Below, one piece after another: positions 47,081-56,844 of a stretch of 64,000 nucleotides of DNA; within the stretch, counting starts at the first letter, position 1; every line of letters starts with the position of its first letter. Both the position numbers and the translations under genes were made by a program. This DNA is from Gammaproteobacteria bacterium (lineage in GTDB: Bacteria > Gemmatimonadota > Gemmatimonadetes > Longimicrobiales > Gaopeijiaceae), in the NCBI GenBank assembly GCA_028819075.1, contig JAPPMM010000017.1, positions 157,742-221,741 on the forward strand, given 5' to 3'. The notes under the pieces were generated by a model. It was given only the letters and a program-made list of their open reading frames with translations. It was not told the origin of the DNA and made no database searches.

Positions 47081-48397
<1,317 letters not shown>

Positions 48398-48423
48398 CGG
48401 GCCGTCCGCGGCGAACCGGGGTG

Positions 48424-48462
48424 CCCACTACCCGTCGTGGGCCACCCACTACCGGTAGTAGG
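48424..48462 (+). promoter_or_regulatory. palindrome before tmk (possible operator)
   Basis: ACTACCGGTAGT (48448-48459) is a perfect 12-bp palindrome centred 23 bases before the tmk ATG. A related half-site CCCACTACC occurs at 48424-48432 and again at 48445-48453, 21 bases apart, two helical turns. This arrangement is operator-like; no binding protein is known. Confidence 0.4.
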
Positions 48463-48476
48463 TCGGAGAAGGCTCG

Positions 48477-49124
48477 ATGCCGAAGGGGTGCTTCGTGGTG
48501 CTGGAGGGCGGGGAGGGTGCGGGCAAGTCCACGCAGGCGGCGCTCCTGGCCCGGTGGCTTCGGGACCGGGGCGTGCCCTGCACCCTGGCGCGCGAACCGG
48601 GGTCCACGGGGGTGGGTGAAGCCATTCGCGAGGTGGTGCTGGGGAGAACGGATCTGGAGATGCCCGCGGAATCGGAGCTGCTGCTGATCCTGGCGGCACG
48701 CGCGGCGTTCGTGCGCGAGGTGGTGCGTCCCGCGCTGGCGCGCGGCGACGTGGTCGTTGCGGATCGCTTCGACCTCTCCACGCTGGCCTACCAGGGATAC
48801 GGCCGCGGCCTGGAACTCGCGCGCGTGCGTGCCGCGATGGAGGTTGCGACCGGAGACCTGCGGCCGGATCTCTACCTGGTGCTCGACGTGCCGGTTGAGG
48901 AGGGCGTGGCTCGGCGCCGGGCCGCCGGAGGCAGCGAGGATCGCATCGAGCGCGCGGGCGCCGACTTTCTGCGCGCGGTGAGAGACGGGTATCTTGAGCT
49001 GGCCGAGGCCGGGGAGCGCATGGAGCTGGTCAGCGGTCTGGGTTCGTCCCTTCGGGTCCAGGAGCGCGTCCTCGGTTGTCTGAGGCGCCGCCTGCCCGAC
49101 GTGTTCGGTCCCCGGGGGAATTGA
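48477..49124 (+). CDS. tmk: thymidylate kinase
   Basis: A 215-residue kinase that makes dTDP from dTMP. The P-loop is GGEGAGKSTQAALLARWL, followed by REPGSTGVGEAIR, the DR(F/Y) motif in VVADRFDLSTLAYQGYGRG and a lid region ARRRAAGGSEDRIERA. Length is normal. It starts at ATG with GGAGAAGG (48464) in front. The palindrome upstream may regulate it. Confidence 0.95.
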   Translation: MPKGCFVVLEGGEGAGKSTQAALLARWLRDRGVPCTLAREPGSTGVGEAIREVVLGRTDLEMPAESELLLILAARAAFVREVVRPALARGDVVVADRFDLSTLAYQGYGRGLELARVRAAMEVATGDLRPDLYLVLDVPVEEGVARRRAAGGSEDRIERAGADFLRAVRDGYLELAEAGERMELVSGLGSSLRVQERVLGCLRRRLPDVFGPRGN

Positions 49125-49137
49125 ATCGGAGAGACAT

Positions 49138-50757
49138 ATGAGGACCTTCCCACCGACTCCGTCGATGGTCGCGCTGTCCCTTGCCGCACTCCTCGCCGCC
49201 GGCTGTGCCGAGTCCGGTGCCGGGGGCTCCGGGTCCGCTCCAGGGCGCGTCGGCGACGAGAGCATGCGTGCCGCCCTGTTCGAGAGCATTCTCGCCCGCA
49301 CGGAGGCCCGCGAGGCCTTCTCGCCGGTGAAGAACGAGGCGCTGGGGCTGGATCCGCTCGAAGCGATGCGCGCCCTGCGCGACCGCGTCGTCGCCGCCGA
49401 CGGCGAGGAGGAGCTCTACTACGCGCTGGCGGCGCTCAGCGCCGCGCGCCGCGACCGCCACCTCGATGTCATTCTGGTGCCCGGCGGCCTGGAGCTGCCC
49501 GACAGCGCCGGCGTCGAGGTAAGCAGAGGGGACGCCCCCGAGCCCCGCCAGGCGGGCGTCAGGGTGTTCCCCGATTACGGGAGCGGGGCGCTCGCCTACT
49601 TCGTGGGGGAGATCGCGGAAGGAGTCGACGGGCCACCCGTCGGCAGCCGGGTGCTCGAAGTGAACGGCATGCCGGTGCAGGCGTGGCACGACGCGGCCGC
49701 GGTCTATGTGCCCCACTCCACCGAGGCCGGGCTGCGCTGGAAGCTGGCCGAGGCGATGACCGTCTCCAGCGCCATCTTCCCGCCCGCGCTGCGCCCGGAA
49801 CAGCTCACGCTGGTGGTGGCCGGCGGCGACGGGGCCGAGGCGGAGTACCGGTTCCCCTGGCACGAACCCGCGGAGTTGGCGTGGTCCGGCCTCTCCGAGC
49901 CGCGCTATCCCGGCACCCGCAACGTGCTCAGCACTCCTACCTACGACTTCCTGGTGCCCGTGGCCCCGGCCGGACACGTGGTCCTGGTGTGGTACGGGTT
50001 CCGGGAGACCATGGTCCCCGACGTCGACCGCCTGGTCGAGTACGCCGCCGCCAACGACCTCCTGGACCACACCCTGGTGATGGACGTCACCCGCAGCCGC
50101 GGCGGCTCGCTCGGACCCTACGCCATGCAGCGCCTGCAGCCGCGCGCCTTCAGGACCACCTTCGGCAACCTGCGCCTGAGCGACGTCATCCAGCCCTTCA
50201 TCGACGAAAAGCGGGCCGAAGCCGCCGAGGAGGGCGCGATGGACTCCGGGGTTCCGGAGGTGATCGACGACGGCACCTGGCTGCTCGACTGGCTGGAGAC
50301 GGACGTGGCGCCCGCCCTGGCGCGCGGCGACGCCTACTCGAACGCGGTGCCCTTCAAGAGCGCGCACGCCCCGCGCGACTCGGACGGGATCCTCGAACCC
50401 GCGCCGGTGCACTTCCGCGGGGCGATCGCGATCATCTCCGGGCCGAGCGGGGGGTCGCACCTGGATCAGTTCGTCTCCATCATCTCGGACAACGGGCTTG
50501 GGCCGGTGGTGGGCCTGCCCCCCGGCGGCTACTCCAACACCTGGGAGTGGGAGGAGACCCTGACTCTCGAGCCCGGCGGACAGCCGCTGGTCGGCTTCAT
50601 GTGGAATATCGGCCACACGCTGCGGCCCAACGGCGAGATTCTCGAAGGCAACCCGGTGGAGGTCGACGAGTGGATTCCGCTCACGGCGGACAACGTGGCC
50701 GACTACTACGGGATCCTGCTCGACCGGGCGCTGGCGCTTGCCGAATCCTGGAACTGA
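49138..50757 (+). CDS. lipoprotein with S41 peptidase-like core
   Basis: A 539-residue protein with a lipobox at Cys23 (LAALLAAGC). A PDZ-like stretch with GSRVLEVNGMPVQAWHD lies near residues 150-190. The second half has an S41-like order: VVLVWYGFRETMVPDVDRLVEY, HTLVMDVTRSRGGSLG in the place of the DLRGNPGG strand, and AIAIISGPSGGSHLDQFVSII in the place of the serine nucleophile loop. The usual SASASE and GK lysine are not clear, so activity is uncertain; it may be a degenerate peptidase. It is followed at once by a symporter and an aminotransferase gene. Confidence 0.75.
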   Translation: MRTFPPTPSMVALSLAALLAAGCAESGAGGSGSAPGRVGDESMRAALFESILARTEAREAFSPVKNEALGLDPLEAMRALRDRVVAADGEEELYYALAALSAARRDRHLDVILVPGGLELPDSAGVEVSRGDAPEPRQAGVRVFPDYGSGALAYFVGEIAEGVDGPPVGSRVLEVNGMPVQAWHDAAAVYVPHSTEAGLRWKLAEAMTVSSAIFPPALRPEQLTLVVAGGDGAEAEYRFPWHEPAELAWSGLSEPRYPGTRNVLSTPTYDFLVPVAPAGHVVLVWYGFRETMVPDVDRLVEYAAANDLLDHTLVMDVTRSRGGSLGPYAMQRLQPRAFRTTFGNLRLSDVIQPFIDEKRAEAAEEGAMDSGVPEVIDDGTWLLDWLETDVAPALARGDAYSNAVPFKSAHAPRDSDGILEPAPVHFRGAIAIISGPSGGSHLDQFVSIISDNGLGPVVGLPPGGYSNTWEWEETLTLEPGGQPLVGFMWNIGHTLRPNGEILEGNPVEVDEWIPLTADNVADYYGILLDRALALAESWN

Positions 50758-50791
50758 AGGGCCCGGGCCCGGGGCGCCGGGTTCACCGGGC

Positions 50792-52030
50792 ATGAGTCGG
50801 CCGTCGGAAACGGGACGCCGCCGTTTCGGACCCGGCGCGCTCATCTTCGCCGGCATGGCGGTGGGGATCGTGGTCGGCGCCATCCTGGGCGAGCGGGCCG
50901 CCGTGCTCCAGCCGGTCGGCGACCTGTTCATCCGGTTGCTGGTGCTGGCGGCGGTGCCGCTGGTCTGCTTCAACCTGCTGGCCGGGCTGGCGGCCCATTC
51001 GGGCGTGGGCGCGTTCGGCCGGCTGGCCGCGAAGATCCTGGCCTGGTTCGTCGCCACCGACCTCGTGGCGCTGTGCGCGGGAATGGGGGCGATGACGCTC
51101 CTGCGGCCCGGCGCCGGGATGGAGCTGACCACTCCGGTGGACGAGGCCGTGGGCGCGGTTCCCTCGCTCGCGGATGTCCTGCTGGACATGATCCCGGTCA
51201 ACCTCTTCCAGGCCTTTGCGGAGGGGAACATCGTGCAGGTGGTGGTGGCCTCGCTCGCGATCGGGATGGCCACCCTGATGCTCGGAGGCGGCGCGCGCGC
51301 GCGGCTGGAGGCGGCCTACCGCGACCTGGCCGACCTCTTCCGCCGCCTGGTGGACCTGGTGCTCGTGCTGGCGCCGCTGGGGATCGGCGCGCTGATGGCG
51401 GTGACCGCCGGCCGCTACGGCGCCGAGCTGCTCGGCGGCCTGGCGCGCTTCCTGACGGGGGTGTGGGGCGCGCAGGCGATCCTCTTCTGCGGGTACATGC
51501 TCGTGCTCCGCTTCCTGACCGCGCAGCGTCCCCGGCGCTTCCTGAGCGATACCGGTCCGCTATGGGCGACCACGGCGGCAACCTCCTCCAGCCTGGCTTC
51601 CCTCTCGGTCGGTCTGGAGAAGGCGGAGAAACTGGGCATGCCGCGCCGAATCTACAGCTTCACGCTGCCGCTGGGCGCGCAACTCAACAAGGACGGCACC
51701 GCGGTTATGCTCGGGGCGGTGCTGGTGTTCACCGCCCAGGCGGCGGGGGTGGAGTTCGGGCCGGAGGCGCTGCTCGCCATCCTGCCGATCGGGCTCCTGC
51801 TCGCGCAGGGTTCGGGCGGGATCCCGGGCGGCGGTTTCGTGGTGGCCCTGGTCTACGTGCAGGCGTTCAGCCTGCCGATCGAAATCGCGGCCATGGTGGG
51901 GGGCATTTACCGGCTGGTCGACATGGGAAACACGACGTTGAACATCATGGGGGACATGGTCGGGACGGCGCTGGTGGCGGGGCGGGCCGCGGGCGGGACC
52001 GAGCCCGCGGTCTCCGGGGCGGGCTCGTGA
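50792..52030 (+). CDS. dicarboxylate/amino acid:cation symporter (SDF/DAACS family)
   Basis: A 412-residue transporter of the GltP/DctA family that takes up glutamate, aspartate or C4-dicarboxylates with protons or sodium. Marks are FIRLLVLAAVPLVCFNLLAG in the early helices, the Ser-rich hairpin TTAATSSSLASL, PLGAQLNKDGTAVM, the second hairpin SGGIPGGGFVVAL and VDMGNTTLNIMGDM near the ion sites. Substrate cannot be fixed. ATG 50792 starts 34 bases after the lipoprotein gene; its stop overlaps the aminotransferase GTG. Confidence 0.92.
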   Translation: MSRPSETGRRRFGPGALIFAGMAVGIVVGAILGERAAVLQPVGDLFIRLLVLAAVPLVCFNLLAGLAAHSGVGAFGRLAAKILAWFVATDLVALCAGMGAMTLLRPGAGMELTTPVDEAVGAVPSLADVLLDMIPVNLFQAFAEGNIVQVVVASLAIGMATLMLGGGARARLEAAYRDLADLFRRLVDLVLVLAPLGIGALMAVTAGRYGAELLGGLARFLTGVWGAQAILFCGYMLVLRFLTAQRPRRFLSDTGPLWATTAATSSSLASLSVGLEKAEKLGMPRRIYSFTLPLGAQLNKDGTAVMLGAVLVFTAQAAGVEFGPEALLAILPIGLLLAQGSGGIPGGGFVVALVYVQAFSLPIEIAAMVGGIYRLVDMGNTTLNIMGDMVGTALVAGRAAGGTEPAVSGAGS

Positions 52031-53205
52031 ACCCCGCGGTGCGCGCACTCTTTCCGGGCGCGGGGCGCCGGGCGTATTTCGACATCGCCGCGCGCTGCCT
52101 GCTGGCGGAGCCGGTGCGGAACGCCGCCGCCGCCCACCTGGAGACGCGCATGTGCGACGGGGGCGATAAGGACGAGCTGCGGGCGGTGGTCGAAGAGGCC
52201 CGCTCCGGCTTCGCCTCCCTGGTCGGGGCCGACCCCGAGGAGATCGCGATCACCAAGAACGTCTCCGACGGGCTCAACCTCTTCGCCGCCAGCCTGCCGT
52301 GGCGAGCGGGGGACAACGTCGTCTTTTGCCCCGAACTCGAGCATCCCAACAACATCTACCTGTGGTACAACCTGCGACGCACGCGGGGGGTGGAGGTGCG
52401 CCCGGTGGCGCCGGTGGACGGGGAGGTGCCGGTGGAGGCGATGGTGGCGGCCATGGACGGGCGCACGCGCCTGGTGACGGTCCCGAGCATCTCCTTCGCC
52501 CCAGGTTTCGTCACCGACATGGAGCCGGTTGCGGCGGCGGCGCGGGAGGTGGGGGCGCTCACGCTCGTCGACGCGGCCCAGTCGGTGGGGGCGGCGGTCA
52601 CGGATGTGCGCCGCCCGGGGATCGACGCCCTCGCGGTGGCGACCCAGAAGTGCCTGCTGTCGCTCTACGGGTTCGGGTTTCTGTACGTGCGCCGGGAGGT
52701 GGCCGACGACCTGATCCCGGGTCACGTGGCCCGTTACGGCATCGAGCTGGACGGCGCCCACGAGACCGCCTTCTCCGCCGACGAGCTTCGCTATCGTCCG
52801 GGCGCCATGCGCTTCGATGTCGGCAACTACAACTATCTGGGCGCGGTGGCGGCGCGCGCGGCGCTCGGGCTGATCCGCCGGTGGACGGTCGAGACGGTTG
52901 AGACGCATGTCTGCCGCGTGGCGGGCCGGCTGGCCGCGGGCTTCGCCGAGCTCGGACTGCCCGTGGTGGGAGGGGCGTCGTCGCCTCGCCGGGCGCACAT
53001 CGTGACGGTCGGCGCGAGCGGCGGCGGGCGCCACTATACGGCGGACGATCCGGCGATGAACGCCCTCCATGCGCGCCTGAACACCGATGGCGTCCGCCTC
53101 GCCATCCGTAGCGGAGTGTTGCGCTTCTCGGTGGGTGTCTACAACGATGACTCGGACGTGGAGCGTGTCCTGACCAGCGCCCGCGGGTGGATCGAGGACC
53201 GGTGA
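52027..53205 (+). CDS. class V aminotransferase (cysteine desulfurase-like fold)
   Basis: A 392-residue PLP enzyme. The start RRAYFDIAARCLLAEPV, the block EEIAITKNVSDGLNLFA, VDAAQSVGAAVTDV (PLP aspartate) and ALAVATQKCLLSLYGFGFLYVRRE (the PLP lysine is in TQK) are class V features. A closing GVRLAIRSGVLRFSVGVYNDDSDVERVL resembles cysteine desulfurase/isopenicillin epimerase-like members. The substrate is unknown. GTG 52027 overlaps the symporter stop by 4 bases, so the two probably work on related metabolites. Confidence 0.88.
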   Translation: MNPAVRALFPGAGRRAYFDIAARCLLAEPVRNAAAAHLETRMCDGGDKDELRAVVEEARSGFASLVGADPEEIAITKNVSDGLNLFAASLPWRAGDNVVFCPELEHPNNIYLWYNLRRTRGVEVRPVAPVDGEVPVEAMVAAMDGRTRLVTVPSISFAPGFVTDMEPVAAAAREVGALTLVDAAQSVGAAVTDVRRPGIDALAVATQKCLLSLYGFGFLYVRREVADDLIPGHVARYGIELDGAHETAFSADELRYRPGAMRFDVGNYNYLGAVAARAALGLIRRWTVETVETHVCRVAGRLAAGFAELGLPVVGGASSPRRAHIVTVGASGGGRHYTADDPAMNALHARLNTDGVRLAIRSGVLRFSVGVYNDDSDVERVLTSARGWIEDR

Positions 53206-53253
53206 CGCGCCAGGCGCGCCGGTCCGGAAACCTTCGGCGCGGGCGGGGTTAGC

Positions 53254-53335
53254 AACCGGACAGCTCCCGGTTCCGTCCAATGGAGGAGACCCGACGCCGG
53301 GAACTGCGGTTCCCGCGCGTGAACCAGCCACGCGG
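53254..53335 (+). promoter_or_regulatory. structured leader before ctpA
   Basis: Three hairpins lie in the 159-base spacer. First, AACCGG (53254-53259) pairs with CCGGTT (53267-53272). Second, CGGGAACTGCGGTTCCCG (53298-53315) is a perfect 7-bp stem with a 4-base loop. Third, CCCGCGCGTG (from 53312) can pair with CCACGCGGG about 6 bases further on. The second and third share bases and exclude each other, as in an attenuator. A short out-of-frame ORF opens at ATG 53280 inside this region. Confidence 0.4.
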
Positions 53336-53364
53336 GAAGATCGAAGCCCGCCTTCAGCGGAGTC

Positions 53365-55056
53365 GTGAAACCCATGCGATTCTCCCGCTCACTGCTTGCT
53401 CCGGGCCTCATTCTGGCAGCGGCCCTGCTGTGTGGCGGCTGGTTCCTCCAGCAGGGTATCGCGCAGGATCGCAACGTCTACTTCCAGGCGCGTCTCCTGG
53501 AAGAGGTGCTTGACCGGGTGGCGGAGGACTTCGTGGACCCGGTCGAGCTGAATGCGCTCTACGGCACCGCCATCGACGCCGTCATAGAGGAACTCGACGA
53601 TCCCAACTCGGAGTTCCTGAGCGCCTACGAATGGGACAACCTCCGCATCGATACCGAAGGTGAGTACGCCGGGGTGGGGCTGGAGATCGTGCGCCAGGGA
53701 GACTGGATCACGGTGATGAGCGCCCTGCCGGGCACCCCGGGGGAGCGGGCGGGCATCCGCGCGGGGGATCGCATCGTGGAGGTCGAGGGCGAATCCGCGC
53801 AGGGCTGGAACCCGGATCGGGCGGCGATGTCGCTGCGCGGCAGGCCGGGCACGGAGGTGGACGTCAGGATCGGGCGCCCGGGGATCGAGGAGCTCATTCC
53901 GTACACGCTGGAGCGAGCCACGGTTCAGATCCTCTCGGTGCCGTTCACCCATCTCTTTCAGGACGGCGTGGGATACGTTCCCCTGCGGGTGTTCAGCGAA
54001 AACGCCCGCGACGAACTCGAGGCGGCCACCCGAGCCCTGATGGCGGACGGGGCCACCCGGATGATCCTGGATCTGCGCGGAAACCCGGGCGGATTGCTGG
54101 ATCAGGGCGTCGCGCTTGCCGACCTCTTCCTCGACGAGGACCTGACGGTCGCGGAGACGCGTGGCCGCACGAGGAGCCAGAACTCGGTGCTGCGCACCGG
54201 GCAGGGGGAATCCTTCCCGGGGCTTCCCCTGGTGATTCTGATCAATGGACGCAGCGCGAGCGCCTCGGAGATCGTCGCCGGCGCGCTTCAGGATCACGAC
54301 CGGGCCCTCGTCCTGGGGGCGACCTCATTCGGAAAGGGGTTGGTGCAGACGCTCTACCGGCTGAGCGGGGGCAACGTTCTCAAGCTGACGACGGCGCGCT
54401 GGTACACGCCGTCGGGGCGCTCGATTCAGAAGGCCCGGGCGGGTGACGAATCGGCCTTCGAGGATGTCGTGCTGACCCTGTCGGGGGAGTGGGTTCAGCG
54501 GTCGGACGGCGAGGACCGGCAGCCGTACCGGTCTCTGGGGGGGCGACGCGTCCTCGGTGGCGGCGGCATCACTCCGGATCTCCATGTCCTTCCCGATACC
54601 CTGACCGACGACGAAGAGGCGGCGGTGCTTCGCCTGGACCGGCACGCGCGCGGCTTCAGCAGCGCCGTGTTCGAGTTCGCCGTCCTTTACATTCAGGAGC
54701 GGCCGGACGCCCCTCCGGGCTCCGCGGTCGAGGACGCCGACCTCGCGCGCTTCCGGCAGCACCTTGCCGATCGGGGGATCGACGCCGAGGCCGCCACGCT
54801 TGAGCGTGCGGAACGCTATCTGCGGTTCCAGCTGGAGCGCGAGATCGCCCGCAGGCGCGCGGGCCGGGAAGGCGAGTTTCTGCGCCTGATGACCGCCGAT
54901 CCGCCGCTGGCGCGCGCCGTCGAGTTGCTGGCGCGCGCGCGGTCGCAGCAGGACCTGTTCGATCTGGTGGCCGCCGAGAAGTCGCTCGCGAACAGCGCCG
55001 TTCAAGCGCCAGGCGGCATCGCCGGAGACGGTTCGCCGGGCGCGGGATCCCGCTGA
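53365..55056 (+). CDS. C-terminal processing serine peptidase (S41 family)
   Basis: A 563-residue periplasmic protease of the CtpA/Prc type. A signal or anchor segment (LLAPGLILAAALLCGGWFL) leads to the N-terminal helical part, a PDZ domain (about residues 95-185: YAGVGLEIVRQGDWITVMSAL, AGIRAGDRIVEVEG) and the catalytic core: MILDLRGNPGGLLDQGV, INGRSASASEIVAGALQDHDRA with the nucleophile serine and GATSFGKGLVQT with the lysine base. A 150-residue C-terminal helical extension follows. GTG 53365 or ATG 53374 starts it. It may trim or degrade envelope proteins. Confidence 0.92.
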   Translation: MKPMRFSRSLLAPGLILAAALLCGGWFLQQGIAQDRNVYFQARLLEEVLDRVAEDFVDPVELNALYGTAIDAVIEELDDPNSEFLSAYEWDNLRIDTEGEYAGVGLEIVRQGDWITVMSALPGTPGERAGIRAGDRIVEVEGESAQGWNPDRAAMSLRGRPGTEVDVRIGRPGIEELIPYTLERATVQILSVPFTHLFQDGVGYVPLRVFSENARDELEAATRALMADGATRMILDLRGNPGGLLDQGVALADLFLDEDLTVAETRGRTRSQNSVLRTGQGESFPGLPLVILINGRSASASEIVAGALQDHDRALVLGATSFGKGLVQTLYRLSGGNVLKLTTARWYTPSGRSIQKARAGDESAFEDVVLTLSGEWVQRSDGEDRQPYRSLGGRRVLGGGGITPDLHVLPDTLTDDEEAAVLRLDRHARGFSSAVFEFAVLYIQERPDAPPGSAVEDADLARFRQHLADRGIDAEAATLERAERYLRFQLEREIARRRAGREGEFLRLMTADPPLARAVELLARARSQQDLFDLVAAEKSLANSAVQAPGGIAGDGSPGAGSR

Positions 55057-55177
55057 GGACGCGTCCGCCGGCCCCCGGACGGCGGCCGGCTCATCCCGCC
55101 ATTCCATCGCCCGGAGAAACGGTGTTCCTTTCTCGTGCGAGTCGCGCACGGCGTCCGCAGCTTTCGTGAGCCGGGAT

Positions 55178-56197
55178 ATGAGTGCACCGGCGCGCCGGGC
55201 TGGCCGCGGGCCGTGCGTCCGGGTTACGCGCTCTGGTGCCGTCGAGTCTGTGCATCGGGTGCATGTGGCGGTAGCCGATGCCCGCGGGCGGCTGATCGGC
55301 GGTTGTGGCGACGCGGGGCGCGTGGCGTTCTATCGGTCGGCCGCGAAGCCCTTCCAGGCGCTTCCGCTGGTGGAGGACGGCGTCCTTGAAAGGTTCGGTT
55401 TCACGGAAGAGGAGCTGGCGCTGTGTTGCGCGTCCCACAACGCCGAACGCGGACACCTGGCTCTGGCCCGAAGCATGCTGGCCAGGGCGGGACTGGACGA
55501 GCGCGCGCTGGAGTGCGGGCCGCACCCGTCTCTGCGGCCGGAACGGGCGCGCGAGCTGTGGGCACGGGGCGTTCGCCTGGGCGCCGTGCACAACAACTGT
55601 TCGGGAAAACACGCGGGGATGCTCGCGCTGGCGGTGGCCAACGGCTGGCCTCCCGAGGGATACCTCGAGCCCGGCCATCCCGTGCAGCAGCGCATGCGCG
55701 CCGAGATCGCGCGCTGGACGGGGGTGGCCGCATCGGAACTCGTGACCGGCACCGACGGATGCGGCGTGGTGACCTTCGCGCTCCCGCTGGCGGACATGGC
55801 GGCGTCCTTCGCGCGTCTCACGGCGGCGGCGGATGCGGGAGAACCCGCGGCGCGCATCGTGGGCGCGATGACGGGGCATCCGTTCGCGGTCGCGGGCACG
55901 GGTCGTGTCTGTACGGCGGTCATGGAACGGCTGGGTGGACGGGTGTTCGTCAAGACGGGCGCCGAGGGCGTGTACTGCGGAGGCGTGCGCGGGCGCGGCC
56001 TGGGCTTCGCTCTCAAGGTGGAAGACGGGGCCCGGCGCGCGAGCGACGTTGCGCTTGTCGGGGTGCTGTCGGATCTGGGCGTGGCGGACGCGGACGACAT
56101 CGCGGCGCTTGCCCGGGGGCGCGTGGAGGTGCTCAATACCCTGGGGGTGGATGTGGGACGGATCGAGAACGCGTTCCGGGTTGAAGTGGATCGGTGA
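55178..56197 (+). CDS. asparaginase II-family protein
   Basis: A 339-residue protein of the L-asparaginase II family, different from the classic type I/II enzymes and related to the Rhizobium thermolabile group. The pattern HRVHVAVADARGRLIGGCGDAG, YRSAAKPFQALPLVEDG, CCASHNAERGHLALA, HNNCSGKHAGMLALAVANGW and TGTDGCGVVTFALPL is diagnostic. Expected reaction: asparagine to aspartate plus ammonia. ATG 55178 is preferred over GTG 55166. Its stop overlaps the next GTG by 4 bases. Confidence 0.9.
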   Translation: MSAPARRAGRGPCVRVTRSGAVESVHRVHVAVADARGRLIGGCGDAGRVAFYRSAAKPFQALPLVEDGVLERFGFTEEELALCCASHNAERGHLALARSMLARAGLDERALECGPHPSLRPERARELWARGVRLGAVHNNCSGKHAGMLALAVANGWPPEGYLEPGHPVQQRMRAEIARWTGVAASELVTGTDGCGVVTFALPLADMAASFARLTAAADAGEPAARIVGAMTGHPFAVAGTGRVCTAVMERLGGRVFVKTGAEGVYCGGVRGRGLGFALKVEDGARRASDVALVGVLSDLGVADADDIAALARGRVEVLNTLGVDVGRIENAFRVEVDR

Positions 56198-56841
56198 GCG
56201 GTACGCCTGGGGATGGGATCGTGCGCGCGCCGGCGCTCACCCCGGCGGAGCGGTCGCTGGTGAGGGTGAGCGCCGCACTGGCTGCGGGACGCGAGGACGC
56301 CCTCCGCGCCGCGCTGGCGGAGGCGGCACGCACTGCCGACGCGACCGAGGTGGAGGAGGCGCTGTTGCAGAGCTATCTGTTCGTGGGGTATCCGGCCGCG
56401 CTGGCCGCGCTTGCCGCGTGGCGGGAGGTCGGCCCGGCACCACCCGCGGAGGCCAGCCCCGACGACTGGCCGGGTTGGGCGCGCCGGGGCGCGGCGCTCT
56501 GCCGGCGCGTCTACTCCACGCAGTACCGCGAGCTGCGCGACAGCGTCCGGAGCCTGCACCCGGACATGGAGCGGTGGATGGTGGTGGAAGGCTACGGGAA
56601 GGTGCTCGCCCGCCCCGGGCTGGCCCCGCTCGCCCGGGAGTACTGCATCGCGGCCCTGCTCGCCGTGGCCGACGCGGGTCCGCAGCTCTATTCGCACCTG
56701 CGCGGGGGGCTCAACCTGGGAGCGTCGGCGGCTGCGCTGGCGGAGACCCTGGCAGTGGCTGCCCGCTTCATGGACGACGCGCGAAGCGAGGCCGCGCGCG
56801 CCACGTTGCGCCGGGTGCTGTCCCGCCGCGGGGAAGGGTAG
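56194..56841 (+). CDS. AhpD-like (carboxymuconolactone decarboxylase-fold) protein
   Basis: A 215-residue helical protein with two related halves, each with the family-like pattern: residues 10-75 (ALTPAERSLVRVSAALAAG, VEEALLQSYLFVGYPAALAAL) and residues 110-200 (REYCIAALLAVADAG, LRGGLNLGASAAALAETLAVAARF). The redox CxxC of active AhpD proteins is missing; only one cysteine is in the matching place, so a peroxidase-reductase role is doubtful. It overlaps the asparaginase gene by 4 bases and sits 3 bases before obg. Confidence 0.75.
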   Translation: MSGTPGDGIVRAPALTPAERSLVRVSAALAAGREDALRAALAEAARTADATEVEEALLQSYLFVGYPAALAALAAWREVGPAPPAEASPDDWPGWARRGAALCRRVYSTQYRELRDSVRSLHPDMERWMVVEGYGKVLARPGLAPLAREYCIAALLAVADAGPQLYSHLRGGLNLGASAAALAETLAVAARFMDDARSEAARATLRRVLSRRGEG

Positions 56842-56844
56842 CAG

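Noticed and set aside
51073..52026. The upstream extension of the aminotransferase frame
   Set aside because: It lies inside the symporter gene in another frame and encodes Gly/Arg-rich shadow sequence; homology starts at GTG 52027.
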